64,000 nt of DNA, from contig DAIDIE010000022.1 of assembly GCA_027459505.1 (NCBI GenBank), positions 1 to 64,000 on the forward strand, given 5' to 3'. How positions within the stretch are numbered: the stretch's first letter is position 1; every line of letters starts with the position of its first letter. The DNA comes from Acidobacteriota bacterium (GTDB taxonomy: Bacteria; Acidobacteriota; Terriglobia; Terriglobales; SCQP01). Below the pieces are notes generated by a model that had not been told where the DNA came from, ran no database searches, and saw only the letters and a list, made by a program, of their open reading frames with translations. Shown one piece after another: positions 42,425-52,455 of this stretch. The position numbers and the translations under genes were made by a program.

Positions 42425-42798
42425 GAGTTCACCAGTGCCACGGCTTTATCCCGATCTGGATGGGCTGCGAACTCGTCGAGGGCGCCGTGCAAAACGGAAT
42501 CGTTACATTCCGGTGGCATGAGATTCTGCGCGGCCACGTTCTCCACTTTGCAAACGCTCCACCTCCAGCAGGCAATTGCGGCCAGTGCAATAAGCGGGGT
42601 GAGCAGTGCCGGTAGTTGTAATACCCACATGGAACGAAAGTGAAGGACGCGCAAGGCGTATGCTGCGCCCTGTAAAAAAAAGGCGAGCGCCAGCGCAATC
42701 CAAACGCGTTCACCACGGCGTCGCCCCAACTTCCATAGGTAGCGGGCGGCGGTAAACGAGAGGACGCAAACAGTGACCAGCAAAAGTCCTAACGTCAT
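42421..42798 (-). CDS. Small membrane protein related to the DUF5985-like group
   Basis: 125 residues from ATG 42798, with GAGG seven bases upstream; a TTG further up is less likely. Three helices (MTLGLLLVTVCVLSFTAARY, WIALALAFFLQGAAYAL, LPALLTPLIALAAIACW) and a polar tail of about 40 residues. Resembles the 40025-40297 protein. Cotranscribed with the PepSY gene. Confidence 0.7.
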   Translation of the reverse strand: MTLGLLLVTVCVLSFTAARYLWKLGRRRGERVWIALALAFFLQGAAYALRVLHFRSMWVLQLPALLTPLIALAAIACWRWSVCKVENVAAQNLMPPECNDSVLHGALDEFAAHPDRDKAVALVNS

Positions 42799-42865
42799 GC
42801 AATACCTCAAGCGCGAGTTTGTCAGCAAAAGCGCGGCCAGTGCCGCGTAGCGGAGTACTTGCTGA

Positions 42866-43147
42866 TCAGCAACGCTGGCTACAGAGGTAGATCGGAAGGC
42901 CCAGTTCGCTTGGTGGGGTCCGGGGTGCGAGAATGCTAGTCAAAAGCGGCTTTTGGGCAAGCCGAAAGTCCGGCAACGTCAATGCGCCAAGGCCCAGCAG
43001 AATGGCGGCACAGGCCAGGAACAGAGCGGGTGCCGCATGATCGCCGGTAACCACTGACCAGGGGAGATTCACCTGTGGAGCGACGCAGATGAAAATCACC
43101 AGCAGCAACAGCAAAAGCGCGAGCAACTTGGTCAGCAGTGTGCGCAC
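42866..43147 (-). CDS. Small envelope protein, paralogue of 41702-41974, leaderless GTG start
   Basis: 93 residues from GTG 43147. LTKLLALLLLLLVIFICVAP helix, VNLPWSVVT, a second helix, and the Cys end YLCSQRC. See the paralogue for the start argument. Positioned just after the NtrY-type kinase gene but with its own promoter. Confidence 0.65.
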   Translation of the reverse strand: MRTLLTKLLALLLLLLVIFICVAPQVNLPWSVVTGDHAAPALFLACAAILLGLGALTLPDFRLAQKPLLTSILAPRTPPSELGLPIYLCSQRC

Positions 43148-43153
43148 CCGGGC

Positions 43154-43182
43154 ATTATATAGGCCGCACATGTGCAGAGCAA
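43154..43182 (-). promoter_or_regulatory. Promoter of the second leaderless small-protein gene
   Basis: On the minus strand TTGCTC (43182-43177), a 17-base spacer, then TATAAT (43159-43154), again six bases before GTG. Confidence 0.6.
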
Positions 43183-43347
43183 GCGCCCGGTCCAACACCG
43201 GGGACTGCAGTTGGTCTCCGGTACACACTCCAAATTCGTGCGGCAATCCGAAACGGCGCCTGTTTCGAAGCAAGCTTGAATGGCGCGGTGCGAAGCGCCA
43301 CCGCAGTTGTGACCGCGCTGGCGAAGTTGGGCGCAATGGCGCGGCTT

Positions 43348-44904
43348 TCAGGACCCTGGCAGAGGCAGTTGCAGCAGCGCGCGGCAACCGTGGGCATAGG
43401 GATGTTCATCGGCCCGATTTAGTAATTGCAGGGTTCCGCCGTGGGCTTCCGCAATCTGGCGGATCAAGACCAGGCCAATTCCGCTGCCCTCAGGCTTGGT
43501 CGTGAAGAACGGGACAAACAAGTTGCTGGTGTTGAGACCGGGGCCGCCGTCCTCGATTTCCAGGAGCAGCGAATCTGCGTGCAGGCGCCAGCGCAATACG
43601 ATCTCCCGCAGTGGTTCGTCATAGGATGCTGGAGCGGGCTGACGGTTTTCTTCCTGGTATTGCAGCGACGCTTCGGCGGCATTCCGCAGCAGATTGATAA
43701 GAAGGTGATCCATCTGGTCGCGATCAGCGAGCACGTGGACTGGCGGTCCAGGCTCGATGCGGATAGGCCAGCGGCGTTCATGGAAGATCACGGTTTGTAG
43801 CCACGAGGGTATGTCCAGCGGCGCCAGCGACGGCAACGGTAGTCTGGCCAGACGCGCATAGGCTTGCAGAAAGCGGGTCACGGCCTGCGCGCGATTGGAG
43901 ATCACCGCAAGCCCGCTCTCCATGTCATTCTCCCAGTCGCTGCTGCGCGGGCTGGTCCGCAGCACCTGTTGCAAGGTGCCGGCGAGAGATTGAATAGGAG
44001 CGAGCGAGTTGTTTAACTCGTGACCGAGCACACGAATCAGGCGTTGCCACGAGGCGCGTTCCTGTTCGCGCAGCAACCCGCTTACGTCGTTGAGCACTAC
44101 GAGAGTATGAGCGGCTCCTCCGGTGCGAAACACGGCGCGGTGCAACTCCCAGTGCGACGTGTGGCCGGGGATCTGCAGTGTGCGCACGGGAGCGCCGAGG
44201 AGGCAGTCCAGCAAGCCGATTTCGCTCGCCGATTTGCCGATCACTGCGGCGCGCTCACTTGCCAGCAGGCGCTCCGCAGCCGGATTGGCCAGCTGAAGGA
44301 GCTGGTGGGCATCAAAGGTAAGGACGGCCACATCGATTTCCGCCATGACCTTGCCCAGCAGGTGACTGGTCTCCTGCGTGGTGTAGCGCTCCGCCTGCAG
44401 CGTCTGCGCGAAAAGCCCTAGTTCCTGAACGGCAGCGCCCATGGCTCCTCCGGGATGCGCGGCGTGCATCCGGATGGAGAAGTCATTGGCGCGAAAGCTG
44501 GCCAACACATTCGAGAGGGTCTGCCAAGGACGGCTCATGCGCCGCCACGCTACGCGCGCAATCCAGAGGGGCCAGCCAATAAGAGCCAGGGCGTATCCGC
44601 AGACGAGCCAATGCGATTGAATCGTTCGCATCCGCCAAAGTAGGATCACTGTGGCGGGAAGGGCGGCGGCCAGCGTCAGCAGGGCGGTGATGAATTCATA
44701 ACCGGGCCGGGAATGCCGCAGGCTGTGGGCTGCGTATTGATCTTTCGTGCCGTTCAGTTCAAGACTATGGGGGTGGTCCACCGGAATGTTCTGGTCAAGT
44801 CCGGATGGCAGTCTGCTGCGGGAGTCTTCTTGAGTCGTCTCAGCGAGGCCCGGGCGCAGATGCCGTGCCCACTTCCTCCGCGCTGAATGCGAAAGCCTCA
44901 CCAT
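43348..44904 (-). CDS. NtrY-type membrane sensor histidine kinase
   Basis: 518 residues from ATG 44904, four bases after the regulator stop. Two helices (about 68-120), a HAMP-like region, a PAS-like domain (about 180-290), HisKA with the phospho-acceptor in VLGHELNNSLAPI, and HATPase with NLLRNAAEASL, EDGGPGL and GSGIGLVLIRQI. The first about 65 residues are polar and poorly matched, so the true start could be later. It should phosphorylate the NtrC-type regulator encoded just upstream. Confidence 0.88.
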   Translation of the reverse strand: MVRLSHSARRKWARHLRPGLAETTQEDSRSRLPSGLDQNIPVDHPHSLELNGTKDQYAAHSLRHSRPGYEFITALLTLAAALPATVILLWRMRTIQSHWLVCGYALALIGWPLWIARVAWRRMSRPWQTLSNVLASFRANDFSIRMHAAHPGGAMGAAVQELGLFAQTLQAERYTTQETSHLLGKVMAEIDVAVLTFDAHQLLQLANPAAERLLASERAAVIGKSASEIGLLDCLLGAPVRTLQIPGHTSHWELHRAVFRTGGAAHTLVVLNDVSGLLREQERASWQRLIRVLGHELNNSLAPIQSLAGTLQQVLRTSPRSSDWENDMESGLAVISNRAQAVTRFLQAYARLARLPLPSLAPLDIPSWLQTVIFHERRWPIRIEPGPPVHVLADRDQMDHLLINLLRNAAEASLQYQEENRQPAPASYDEPLREIVLRWRLHADSLLLEIEDGGPGLNTSNLFVPFFTTKPEGSGIGLVLIRQIAEAHGGTLQLLNRADEHPYAHGCRALLQLPLPGS

Positions 44905-44908
44905 AACG

Positions 44909-46300
44909 CTACCGTTGCAATCGGCGGTAGAGCGCGGCGCGGCTCAGGCCAAGTGAGCGGGCCGCACGGCTCACGTTCCCCTGGTGGCGATCCATCGCCT
45001 TTCTTACGAGAAGCTGTTCGACCTCTTCCAGGGTAAGGCTGTCCAAAGTTTTGCTCAGGTCAGCCCCGTCTTGGGTAACGGTTCCCAGGCCCAGGTCTCG
45101 AGCCAAAAGACGCTCACCTGCGCTCATCAGCACGGCACGCTCTATGACGTGTTCCAACTCCCGGACATTGCCTGGCCACGGGTAATGCAGCAGTTCGCGA
45201 ACGGCTTCCGGTGCGATGGTGTTAACCGGGCGGCGATAGCGGCTGGCGAACACCAACAGGAAATGTTGCGCCAGGGGAGTAATGTCTTCGCGGCGCTCGC
45301 GCAAGGGAGGAAGCCGCAATTCGATGGTGTTCAGCCGGTACAGCAGATCCTGCCGGAAGCGGCCCGCGGCGGCTTCGGCATGGAGATCGGCATTCGTGGC
45401 CGAGATGATGCGGACATTGGTTTGATAGGTGCGCGACGATCCTACGCGCTCGAACTCGCCCGACTGCAACACTCGCAACAGCTTGCTCTGCTGGGACAGG
45501 GGCACATTGGCAATTTCGTCGAGGAAGATGGTCCCGCCGTCCGCCATTTCGAAACGGCCCGTGCGATCGTTGCGCGCGTCGGTGAAGGCGCCCTTGGCGT
45601 GGCCAAACAGTTCGCTTTCAAAAAGGTTATCGGGGATGGCGCCGGTATTGACGGTGATCATGGGCCGCCCAGTGCGCGCGGAGGCGGTGTGCAGGGCGCG
45701 CGCCGCCACTTCTTTTCCGGTGCCGTGCTCACCGAGAATGAGCACGCTGGCATCTGACGGAGCCACTCGTGCGATCAGTTCGCCCACCTTTTGCATTGCC
45801 GGCGAAACGGCGATCAACTCGCTGGCCGTGGGGTAGTCTGCGCGCAGCCGCTGGTTTTCGTCGGTCAGTCGCTGGGTGTGGCGCAAAGCGCGCCCCAATT
45901 CCACCTGGCTGCGCACAGTGGCAAGGACCCGCTGATTTTCCCAGGGCTTTTGGATGAAATCCCCCGCGCCGCCCTGCATCGCGCGGACCGCCAGTTCGAT
46001 GCTGCCCCAGGCGGTCATGACGATAACGGGAAGGGACGGGTCCTCCTCGCGGATTTGCCGCAACAACTCCAATCCCTCACTGCCGGAGGTGGTGTCGCGG
46101 GTGTAATTGAGATCCAGAAGGAGGAGATCGAATTGGTGTTCGCGCAGGGCAGCCTGCAACGCCCACGTCGACTGCACACAATGGACGTCGTAACCGGCGG
46201 ACTTGAACAGCAGGCGCAACGATTCCAGTATGTCGCGTTGATCGTCAGCCACCAGCAGGCGTCCCGCGCCGGCGGCCAGTTGGGGAATGGGATGCGTCAT
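44909..46300 (-). CDS. NtrC-family sigma54-dependent response regulator
   Basis: 463 residues from ATG 46300 (the longer frame to 46426 adds unrelated residues). Receiver domain (about 15-130, Asp in LLLDLNYTRD), AAA+ domain with Walker A GEHGTGKE and the sigma54 loop GAFTDA, Walker B GGTIFLDEI, and a Fis-type HTH at the C-terminus (VSRAARSLGLSRAALYRRL). Note two deviations: GAFTGA is GAFTDA, and GESGTGKE is GEHGTGKE. It probably controls the upstream ABC exporter operon. Confidence 0.9.
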   Translation of the reverse strand: MTHPIPQLAAGAGRLLVADDQRDILESLRLLFKSAGYDVHCVQSTWALQAALREHQFDLLLLDLNYTRDTTSGSEGLELLRQIREEDPSLPVIVMTAWGSIELAVRAMQGGAGDFIQKPWENQRVLATVRSQVELGRALRHTQRLTDENQRLRADYPTASELIAVSPAMQKVGELIARVAPSDASVLILGEHGTGKEVAARALHTASARTGRPMITVNTGAIPDNLFESELFGHAKGAFTDARNDRTGRFEMADGGTIFLDEIANVPLSQQSKLLRVLQSGEFERVGSSRTYQTNVRIISATNADLHAEAAAGRFRQDLLYRLNTIELRLPPLRERREDITPLAQHFLLVFASRYRRPVNTIAPEAVRELLHYPWPGNVRELEHVIERAVLMSAGERLLARDLGLGTVTQDGADLSKTLDSLTLEEVEQLLVRKAMDRHQGNVSRAARSLGLSRAALYRRLQR

Positions 46301-46468
46301 TGCCGGAGTTCCGGTGCAATCATAGCGCCAAAAATCCGGCAGGGCACGAGCAGCAGTCGAAATCGAGGGGAAGAGTTGAGGCGACGCTGCGCATCGGGGC
46401 GAAGGTGGGCGTCCGGAATCGGACACGATGTCTCGAAAGCGGACGCATCGGCGCCATGCCCCTACCAG

Positions 46469-48847
46469 TTACTCGCTTCGCAAGAGCTCGCTGGCGCTGA
46501 CGCGGATGGCGCGTGAGGCGGGCAGGAGCAAAGCGGTGAGGCTGAGCAGCACCAGCCCGGTAGTGACAGCAGCGTAAGTGATCGGATCATCCGCCACGAT
46601 ATGGAACAGGAAGGTCCGCAGCAGTTGTGCGAGGAAGTGAGTCAGAACCGCTCCCAATACAACCCCGGCGAGAATGATAGCGGTCGACTGCGCCAACAGG
46701 AGGCGCAACAGGCGGGCGCGGGAAGCCCCGGCGGCGATGCGAATGCCGAACTCGCGCCGCCGTCTCCGTCCGCTGCCCACCACGAAACCATAGATTCCGG
46801 CCAAGGCGAGAAGCAGCGCGGCGGATGAGAGGAGCAGGCCCAGTTGCACCAGGCGGAGCTGTTCACGCAACACTGGCTGGTGAAGAATGACATCCTCCAT
46901 GCGGGAGAGGGTGACCTGGCCTTGTGGATCAATCTCTTTCAGCACCGACCGCATACCAGCCATGGCGGACTTGGGTTGGGTGGCTCGCACAAGAACCATG
47001 GTGTGCTCGGCGTAGCCATAACGGGCAAGGAAAGAATCGGCTGGAATCTGGAAATAGGGAAAATAAACTTGGGGAAGTGCCTTCTCGCCAAGATTCATTC
47101 CTGGCATATCTTGCAGCACTCCCACAATGCGGCAAGCAGACTCCATGTTCCGCACGAGGTTGGGCGGGAGACTGTGGTCGAGTGCCTGCTTATCGCCGGA
47201 AAAGTATTTGACAGCCAGAAGGTGATTCACCAGGCAGACTTGGCCGTCGCTCCTGGTCAGGTCACGTCCAGCAAGCAACGGTACTCCGAAGGCATGCGCC
47301 AAGGAAGCGCCCACTGCCTGTAATTGAATCTGCCCATGATCCCCACGCGGGAGCGGGTGATCAGGGAGGCGCAGGTTTGCATAGACGACGAAGCCATCCG
47401 CAAGCAGGGGAGCCGATTGTGCAAAGGAGACGTAGTGCACCCCGGGCAGAGCGCTCAATTGTGTTGCCGCCCGGTCCAACAGCGGGCGGGCGAGGGTGGC
47501 GGCGCGGAGGGGAGGCAGACCAAGCGTCCAGGATCCCAACACGAGGTGCCTGGGGTTAAGTCCCACAGGAGAGGCCTTCAGGCTGTGAAAGGAACGGTAG
47601 AACAGTCCAGCGGTAAATAGCAGAATGAAAGCCAGGGCCACTTCACCAGTGAGCAGCATCCTTTCCGCCCGCCAGCGGAACCCCTGTCGTCCGGTGCGCT
47701 GCAGAACGTGATAGGGCCGTTCGGAAAGCAGCACATCAGCCATGGGCAGAAGTCCTGAAACCAGCATGGCGACTACCGCCAATGTCGCCGTTGCGGCCAG
47801 GGCCGCGGGGTTAATGGAGACATTGTGTTCGCGCGGAATACTCCAGAAGGTTAACGCCGTTCGCAGGAACTCATGCGCCAAGAGCAAGCCCAGGGCGGCT
47901 CCGGCGAGGGCTACCATCAGCGATTCAATACCGAGCTGCGTTGCAACGGCGCTTCGGCATCCTCCGAGAGCACTGCGGATGGCGAGTTCCTGGGCGCGAG
48001 AGGCGGCCTGTCCCCTTTGCAGCGTTGCGGCGCTGAGAAGGCAGATCAGCAGAACCAGTCCACAAGCAAGCGCAACCAGATGGATTGGCGTGCGAACCGG
48101 GGCGGTCAGGGTGCTTCGCAGGGATTGCAGCGAAAGCTTCAGGCCGGTCCTGTTTTCAGTATGTGCAATCAGAGCATTCAGTTCCTGCTCCACGGCCGCT
48201 TTACGGTGGAGCGGAACGCGCAGCAGAATGTCGCATCCGTTATCCGTTTGCCCCACCTGGTACGGTGTCACCACTCCGTATGTGCCAAACTGCACTCCCC
48301 GAGGAAGCACTCCGATGATGGTGAAGACCTGTTGCTGGATGGCGAAGGTCGTGCCGATAACGTGGGGATCGCCGTGAAAGCCATCTTTCCAGACCCCATG
48401 GCTAAGCAGAGCAACCGGACTGAAGTGTTGAAATTCCGTGGCGTCCGGCGTGCGCCCGAGTCGCGGCTTGATGCCGAGCGCGCGAAACGAGCCTTGCGCG
48501 ACAGTACCCATGGTGAACATAACCGCGCTCTGCTGTCCGGTTTTTACCAGTACGGGCCACATCTGCAGGCTCCGGCTCCCGGTGGCGCCCTTTACGTGAG
48601 GCAGATGCCGGATCGCGGAGAGCTCGCGCCAGCGGGGGTAGTACTTGAAACCATCCGGGGTTCGGCCGTGAATGGTGAAGAGTTGCTCACTGTGTGGAAA
48701 AGCCAGGGGACGCAGCAAGACGCCATAGAGCAAACTGAACCCCGCCGTGGCCATGCCCAGGCCGAGCGCCAGGGTCAGCATCATAAAAAGTGCGGGGGCC
48801 GGCTTGCGGCGCAGGTGACGTACTCCGTTGCGCAGTTCGGTAATCAT
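46469..48847 (-). CDS. MacB/FtsX-type ABC permease, ADOP-like duplicated form
   Basis: 792 residues from ATG 48847 (MITELRNGVRHLRRKPAPAL). Two FtsX-type halves, each with an N-terminal helix, a large periplasmic MacB-core domain and three C-terminal helices. This matches the acidobacterial duplicated orphan permease type, but here it is not orphan: an ATPase and an adaptor precede it in the same operon. Likely exports or extracts a peptide, lipid or antimicrobial; substrate unknown. Confidence 0.85.
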   Translation of the reverse strand: MITELRNGVRHLRRKPAPALFMMLTLALGLGMATAGFSLLYGVLLRPLAFPHSEQLFTIHGRTPDGFKYYPRWRELSAIRHLPHVKGATGSRSLQMWPVLVKTGQQSAVMFTMGTVAQGSFRALGIKPRLGRTPDATEFQHFSPVALLSHGVWKDGFHGDPHVIGTTFAIQQQVFTIIGVLPRGVQFGTYGVVTPYQVGQTDNGCDILLRVPLHRKAAVEQELNALIAHTENRTGLKLSLQSLRSTLTAPVRTPIHLVALACGLVLLICLLSAATLQRGQAASRAQELAIRSALGGCRSAVATQLGIESLMVALAGAALGLLLAHEFLRTALTFWSIPREHNVSINPAALAATATLAVVAMLVSGLLPMADVLLSERPYHVLQRTGRQGFRWRAERMLLTGEVALAFILLFTAGLFYRSFHSLKASPVGLNPRHLVLGSWTLGLPPLRAATLARPLLDRAATQLSALPGVHYVSFAQSAPLLADGFVVYANLRLPDHPLPRGDHGQIQLQAVGASLAHAFGVPLLAGRDLTRSDGQVCLVNHLLAVKYFSGDKQALDHSLPPNLVRNMESACRIVGVLQDMPGMNLGEKALPQVYFPYFQIPADSFLARYGYAEHTMVLVRATQPKSAMAGMRSVLKEIDPQGQVTLSRMEDVILHQPVLREQLRLVQLGLLLSSAALLLALAGIYGFVVGSGRRRRREFGIRIAAGASRARLLRLLLAQSTAIILAGVVLGAVLTHFLAQLLRTFLFHIVADDPITYAAVTTGLVLLSLTALLLPASRAIRVSASELLRSE

Positions 48848-48948
48848 GGGCGTTTGACTTCCAGCTTTACTCCTCGGCAAATCCGGACACCAACGGCTCC
48901 CGTGACAAGCTGCGCAAAGCCTTCCTGAGTTGCGTCATTGGGGAGCCT

Positions 48949-49749
<801 letters not shown>

Positions 49750-49769
49750 GGCGTATCCTTTCCACTTTG

Positions 49770-51116
49770 TTATTTGAGGCGAATGCGTTTATAGCGATCG
49801 AAGGCGGAGGTGTCTGAAAGAATGACTGCATCGCCGGCGCGGAGACCGTTTAGAATTTGCACGGAACTAGCCGAAGTCGCGCCTAGGCGTACCGCTACAC
49901 GCTGCGCGTGCCCTCCGCTCGCCGTGAGCCGATAAAGTTTGATGGTGCTGTTGCGGCGCGCCAAGGCGGGCCTGCCCACGTAGAGCACATTGCGCAAGCG
50001 TTGCATCTCGATGTTTCCCTCCACGCTGAGGTCGGGACGGGCGCCGGCGGGCAAGGCGCCGTCCAGGGCTACGTCCACGGTAACTGTACCGTTTTGCACC
50101 GCCGGGTCAATGCGAATGACATGCCCTGGGATCAGTCCGTTGTGGGTATCGATGGTGACTGGTTGTCCCAGGGCGACTTCCCTGGCCTCGGTTTCGGCGA
50201 CTTGCAGGCGCGCCTTGAGCTGCCCCGGTTGTGCGATGCGCGCCACCTCGGCGCCAGCGGCAAGTTGTTGGCCGGCTTCGACGGGGAGTTCTTGCAGAAC
50301 GCCGGAGGCGCCGGCGCGAACGGTTAAGCTTTGCACCTGCTGCCGTTTGAGCCGATACAGGCTGCGTTTGGCGGCGACATCCGCCTGCTGCACCGCCAAT
50401 TGTGCGGGCATTCCGGACTTCAGCAGCGCCAGGCGTTGCTGTTCCGCCGCCACGGTGGCGCGGTCGCCATCGCTCAGGGCGCGTGACAAGCTTGCCTTCA
50501 GGTGAGAGATCATCCCCAGGCGGTAAAGGCGTTGGTCGCTGGCCGACTGCATGGCGTCGCGCGCGTAAGCGTTTCTGGCTGTGATTAACCGTACCTGTTC
50601 ATCCTGCAGCGTTTGAATCAACTGCTCACGAAGCTGCTTTAGAGTGGCTTGCGCGGCCTCGTATTGAAAGCGTGCTTCCAGCGCCTGTTGTTGCAGCTCT
50701 GGATTTGCCAGCGTCACCAGTACGGTGCCGGGCGCGACGGGGGCGCCGGGCTCAATGTTTTTTTGCAGTACGCGGCCTTCAATGGGCGCCGCGACCACTA
50801 GGGGGTGCAGCGGCACCAGTTTGCCGATGGCGCGTACCTCGCGTCGCATCGTTCCGCGCTGGACGGTTTCAACCCACATGGCAGCGCGGTCAAAAGCTGG
50901 GGCGGCGGGGCGCAAGTGACTGATCCAGTATCCGCCTCCCGCCAGCGCCAACAAGCAGGCGCCTCCCCAGGCAATCCGCTTGCGGCGCCGGCGGCGCGCC
51001 AGGTCCGGACGAGGGACATCGGTACCGGACCCGCTGCTGGACGGCGAATAGGCTCGCGGGGGCAGTCGCTCCTCGACGGAAACAGCAGCGTAGGAAGCTG
51101 GGCCGTGAACCTTCAT
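49770..51116 (-). CDS. MacA/HlyD-type periplasmic adaptor
   Basis: 448 residues. One N-terminal helix (GGACLLALAGGGYWISHL), lipoyl-type half-motifs (PIEGRVLQKNIEPGAPVAPGTVL and SGVLQELPVEAGQQL), a long coiled coil between them (about 165-260), and a beta-barrel part (VDVALDGALPAGARPDL). It is the first gene of the exporter operon, 20 bases before the ATPase. Confidence 0.9.
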   Translation of the reverse strand: MKVHGPASYAAVSVEERLPPRAYSPSSSGSGTDVPRPDLARRRRRKRIAWGGACLLALAGGGYWISHLRPAAPAFDRAAMWVETVQRGTMRREVRAIGKLVPLHPLVVAAPIEGRVLQKNIEPGAPVAPGTVLVTLANPELQQQALEARFQYEAAQATLKQLREQLIQTLQDEQVRLITARNAYARDAMQSASDQRLYRLGMISHLKASLSRALSDGDRATVAAEQQRLALLKSGMPAQLAVQQADVAAKRSLYRLKRQQVQSLTVRAGASGVLQELPVEAGQQLAAGAEVARIAQPGQLKARLQVAETEAREVALGQPVTIDTHNGLIPGHVIRIDPAVQNGTVTVDVALDGALPAGARPDLSVEGNIEMQRLRNVLYVGRPALARRNSTIKLYRLTASGGHAQRVAVRLGATSASSVQILNGLRAGDAVILSDTSAFDRYKRIRLK

Positions 51117-51450
51117 GCCGCTTCAGGTGCAGTTTCCTGGCCAAACCGCGGCCGTCGTGTTTTCAATGACTTGAATCGCTCGCGGGCGAGAGGTGGCGTT
51201 CATTGATGCAATCCAGTTGTCCGTTGGCGGACAGGCGGGCGCCGCCCGCATAAAGGCGCTTCAGCCTGACGAGCGCGAGTAAGCCAACCTGTGCTGGTCA
51301 CCCCGGACTTGGGAGCCCGCGGATGAAGTTCCCCGATAGCAGACTTCGTATCTGCATGCAACCGCGCAGCAAACGCGACAGAATACCTCTGAGAGTCGCG
51401 AGCAGCATAGTAAACTCGCTAAGAAGATTTCCCTGGATGGAGGTTCATGC
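51117..51450. other. Intergenic between divergent units
   Basis: About 330 bases; it must contain promoters for the exporter operon (minus) and the frameshifted gene (plus), but none is clear. A GG-N11-GC on the minus strand near 51208-51222 is one base off the sigma54 spacing. Confidence 0.4.
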
Positions 51451-52282
51451 ATGCGAATCCGCGTAAGTCTCTCTTTTGTATGCGTGGCGCTGTTTGCCGT
51501 TATGGGTCATGCTCAGGTCCCCGACGCTACCCTAAGCGGCGTAATTGTCAACTCGACAAGCAATAAACCAGTCGCTGGGGCAATGGTCCGGATCGAGGAG
51601 CCCAGTCTTTCCTATGTGCGGACCACCTCCACCAATCGTAAGGGTCTCTACTACTTCCAGGGTATCTATAACGGCACCTACAACGTGCGCATCCAGGCCA
51701 ACGGGTACAAGACAACATCCGGAATCGCAACCGTTGGGCCACGGTACGATAGTCGCCGGAACGATTCATCTTCAGCCGGGCGAGGGGACGGCGCAGATCC
51801 GCCGGGCTGATATTGCACTCGCTTCGGCGAATGAGGATACAGGCAACTTGACCACGGGGCAGATGATTACCAAAATGCATGGGATGAAGGCCTCGCAGCT
51901 GATCGCCGCGGGCAATGCTCTTTCCGCAAAGCATCTGAACAAGGCTATAGCCGCCTACGAAATGGCGGCTCAGCGCGATCCTGGAACCGCCGCCACCGTA
52001 TATTTCGATGAAGCCGTTGCTTATTTCAATCACTCTCTCCCAGATAAGACCATTGCCGCCGCGACCCGCTGTCTTCAGTTGAACCCGAAACTGGCTGACG
52101 CCTGGTACTTCAAAGGGATGTCGCTGTTATCGAAGACAACAACTGATTCCGCTACCGGGACAATCACTTACGCTTCTGGTACTGCCGAGGCCTTTCAGGC
52201 CTATCTGAAGCTAAAGCCCAGCGGCCGCTATGCGCCGACCGTCAAGAGTATCCTGAGTGCGATGCGTCCTGCCGGCAAGTAG
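51451..52282 (+). pseudogene. Frameshifted secreted protein: carboxypeptidase-regulatory domain plus TPR-like repeats
   Basis: Frame 1 (51451 on) has a signal peptide and a CarboxypepD_reg-type beta-sandwich (LSGVIVNSTSNKPVAGAMV...GLYYFQGIYNGTYNVRI), then runs into unrelated residues and stops at 51810. The +1 frame continues the protein from about 51739 (TIVAGTIHLQPGEG) into TPR-like helices (NALSAKHLNKAIAAYEMAAQRDPG; AATRCLQLNPKLADAWYFKGMSLL) to 52282. One extra base in GGG at 51736-51738 would explain it. It may be a real mutation or a sequencing or assembly error. Confidence 0.75.
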
Positions 52283-52308
52283 GCGAGAGTGTGCCCAAGC
52301 GCCGCGCC

Positions 52309-52350
52309 CCAGACACGAAGCGAGTGGAATAAAACCGGCCGTACCGCTTG
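52309..52350 (+). repeat. Family B 3'-half fragment
   Basis: GACACGAAGCGAGTGGAATA then AAACCGGCCGTACCGC matches the end of family B, degenerate. Confidence 0.55.
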
Positions 52351-52409
52351 TTCCACGAGCAGCGTGGGGTGGGGCCGAAGCGAAGCGGAAGCAACAAAGC
52401 GGGTACCGA

Positions 52410-52438
52410 CGCGGGCCTCCCCCCGAGGGAGGCCCGCG
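52410..52438. terminator. Bidirectional terminator hairpin
   Basis: CGCGGGCCTCCC pairs with GGGAGGCCCGCG around a short loop, between the convergent genes ending at 52282 and 52456. Confidence 0.75.
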
Positions 52439-52455
52439 TTGTGTCGCGCTGTTGT

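Noticed and set aside
51200-51225. Sigma54 promoter upstream of the exporter operon
   Set aside because: The minus-strand GG and GC are 11 bases apart rather than 10, and the flanks do not match TGGCAC/TTGCA.
51736-51738. Programmed ribosomal frameshift in the regulatory/TPR gene
   Set aside because: No slippery heptamer or stimulatory structure was identified at GTTGGGCC; a mutation or sequencing error is simpler.
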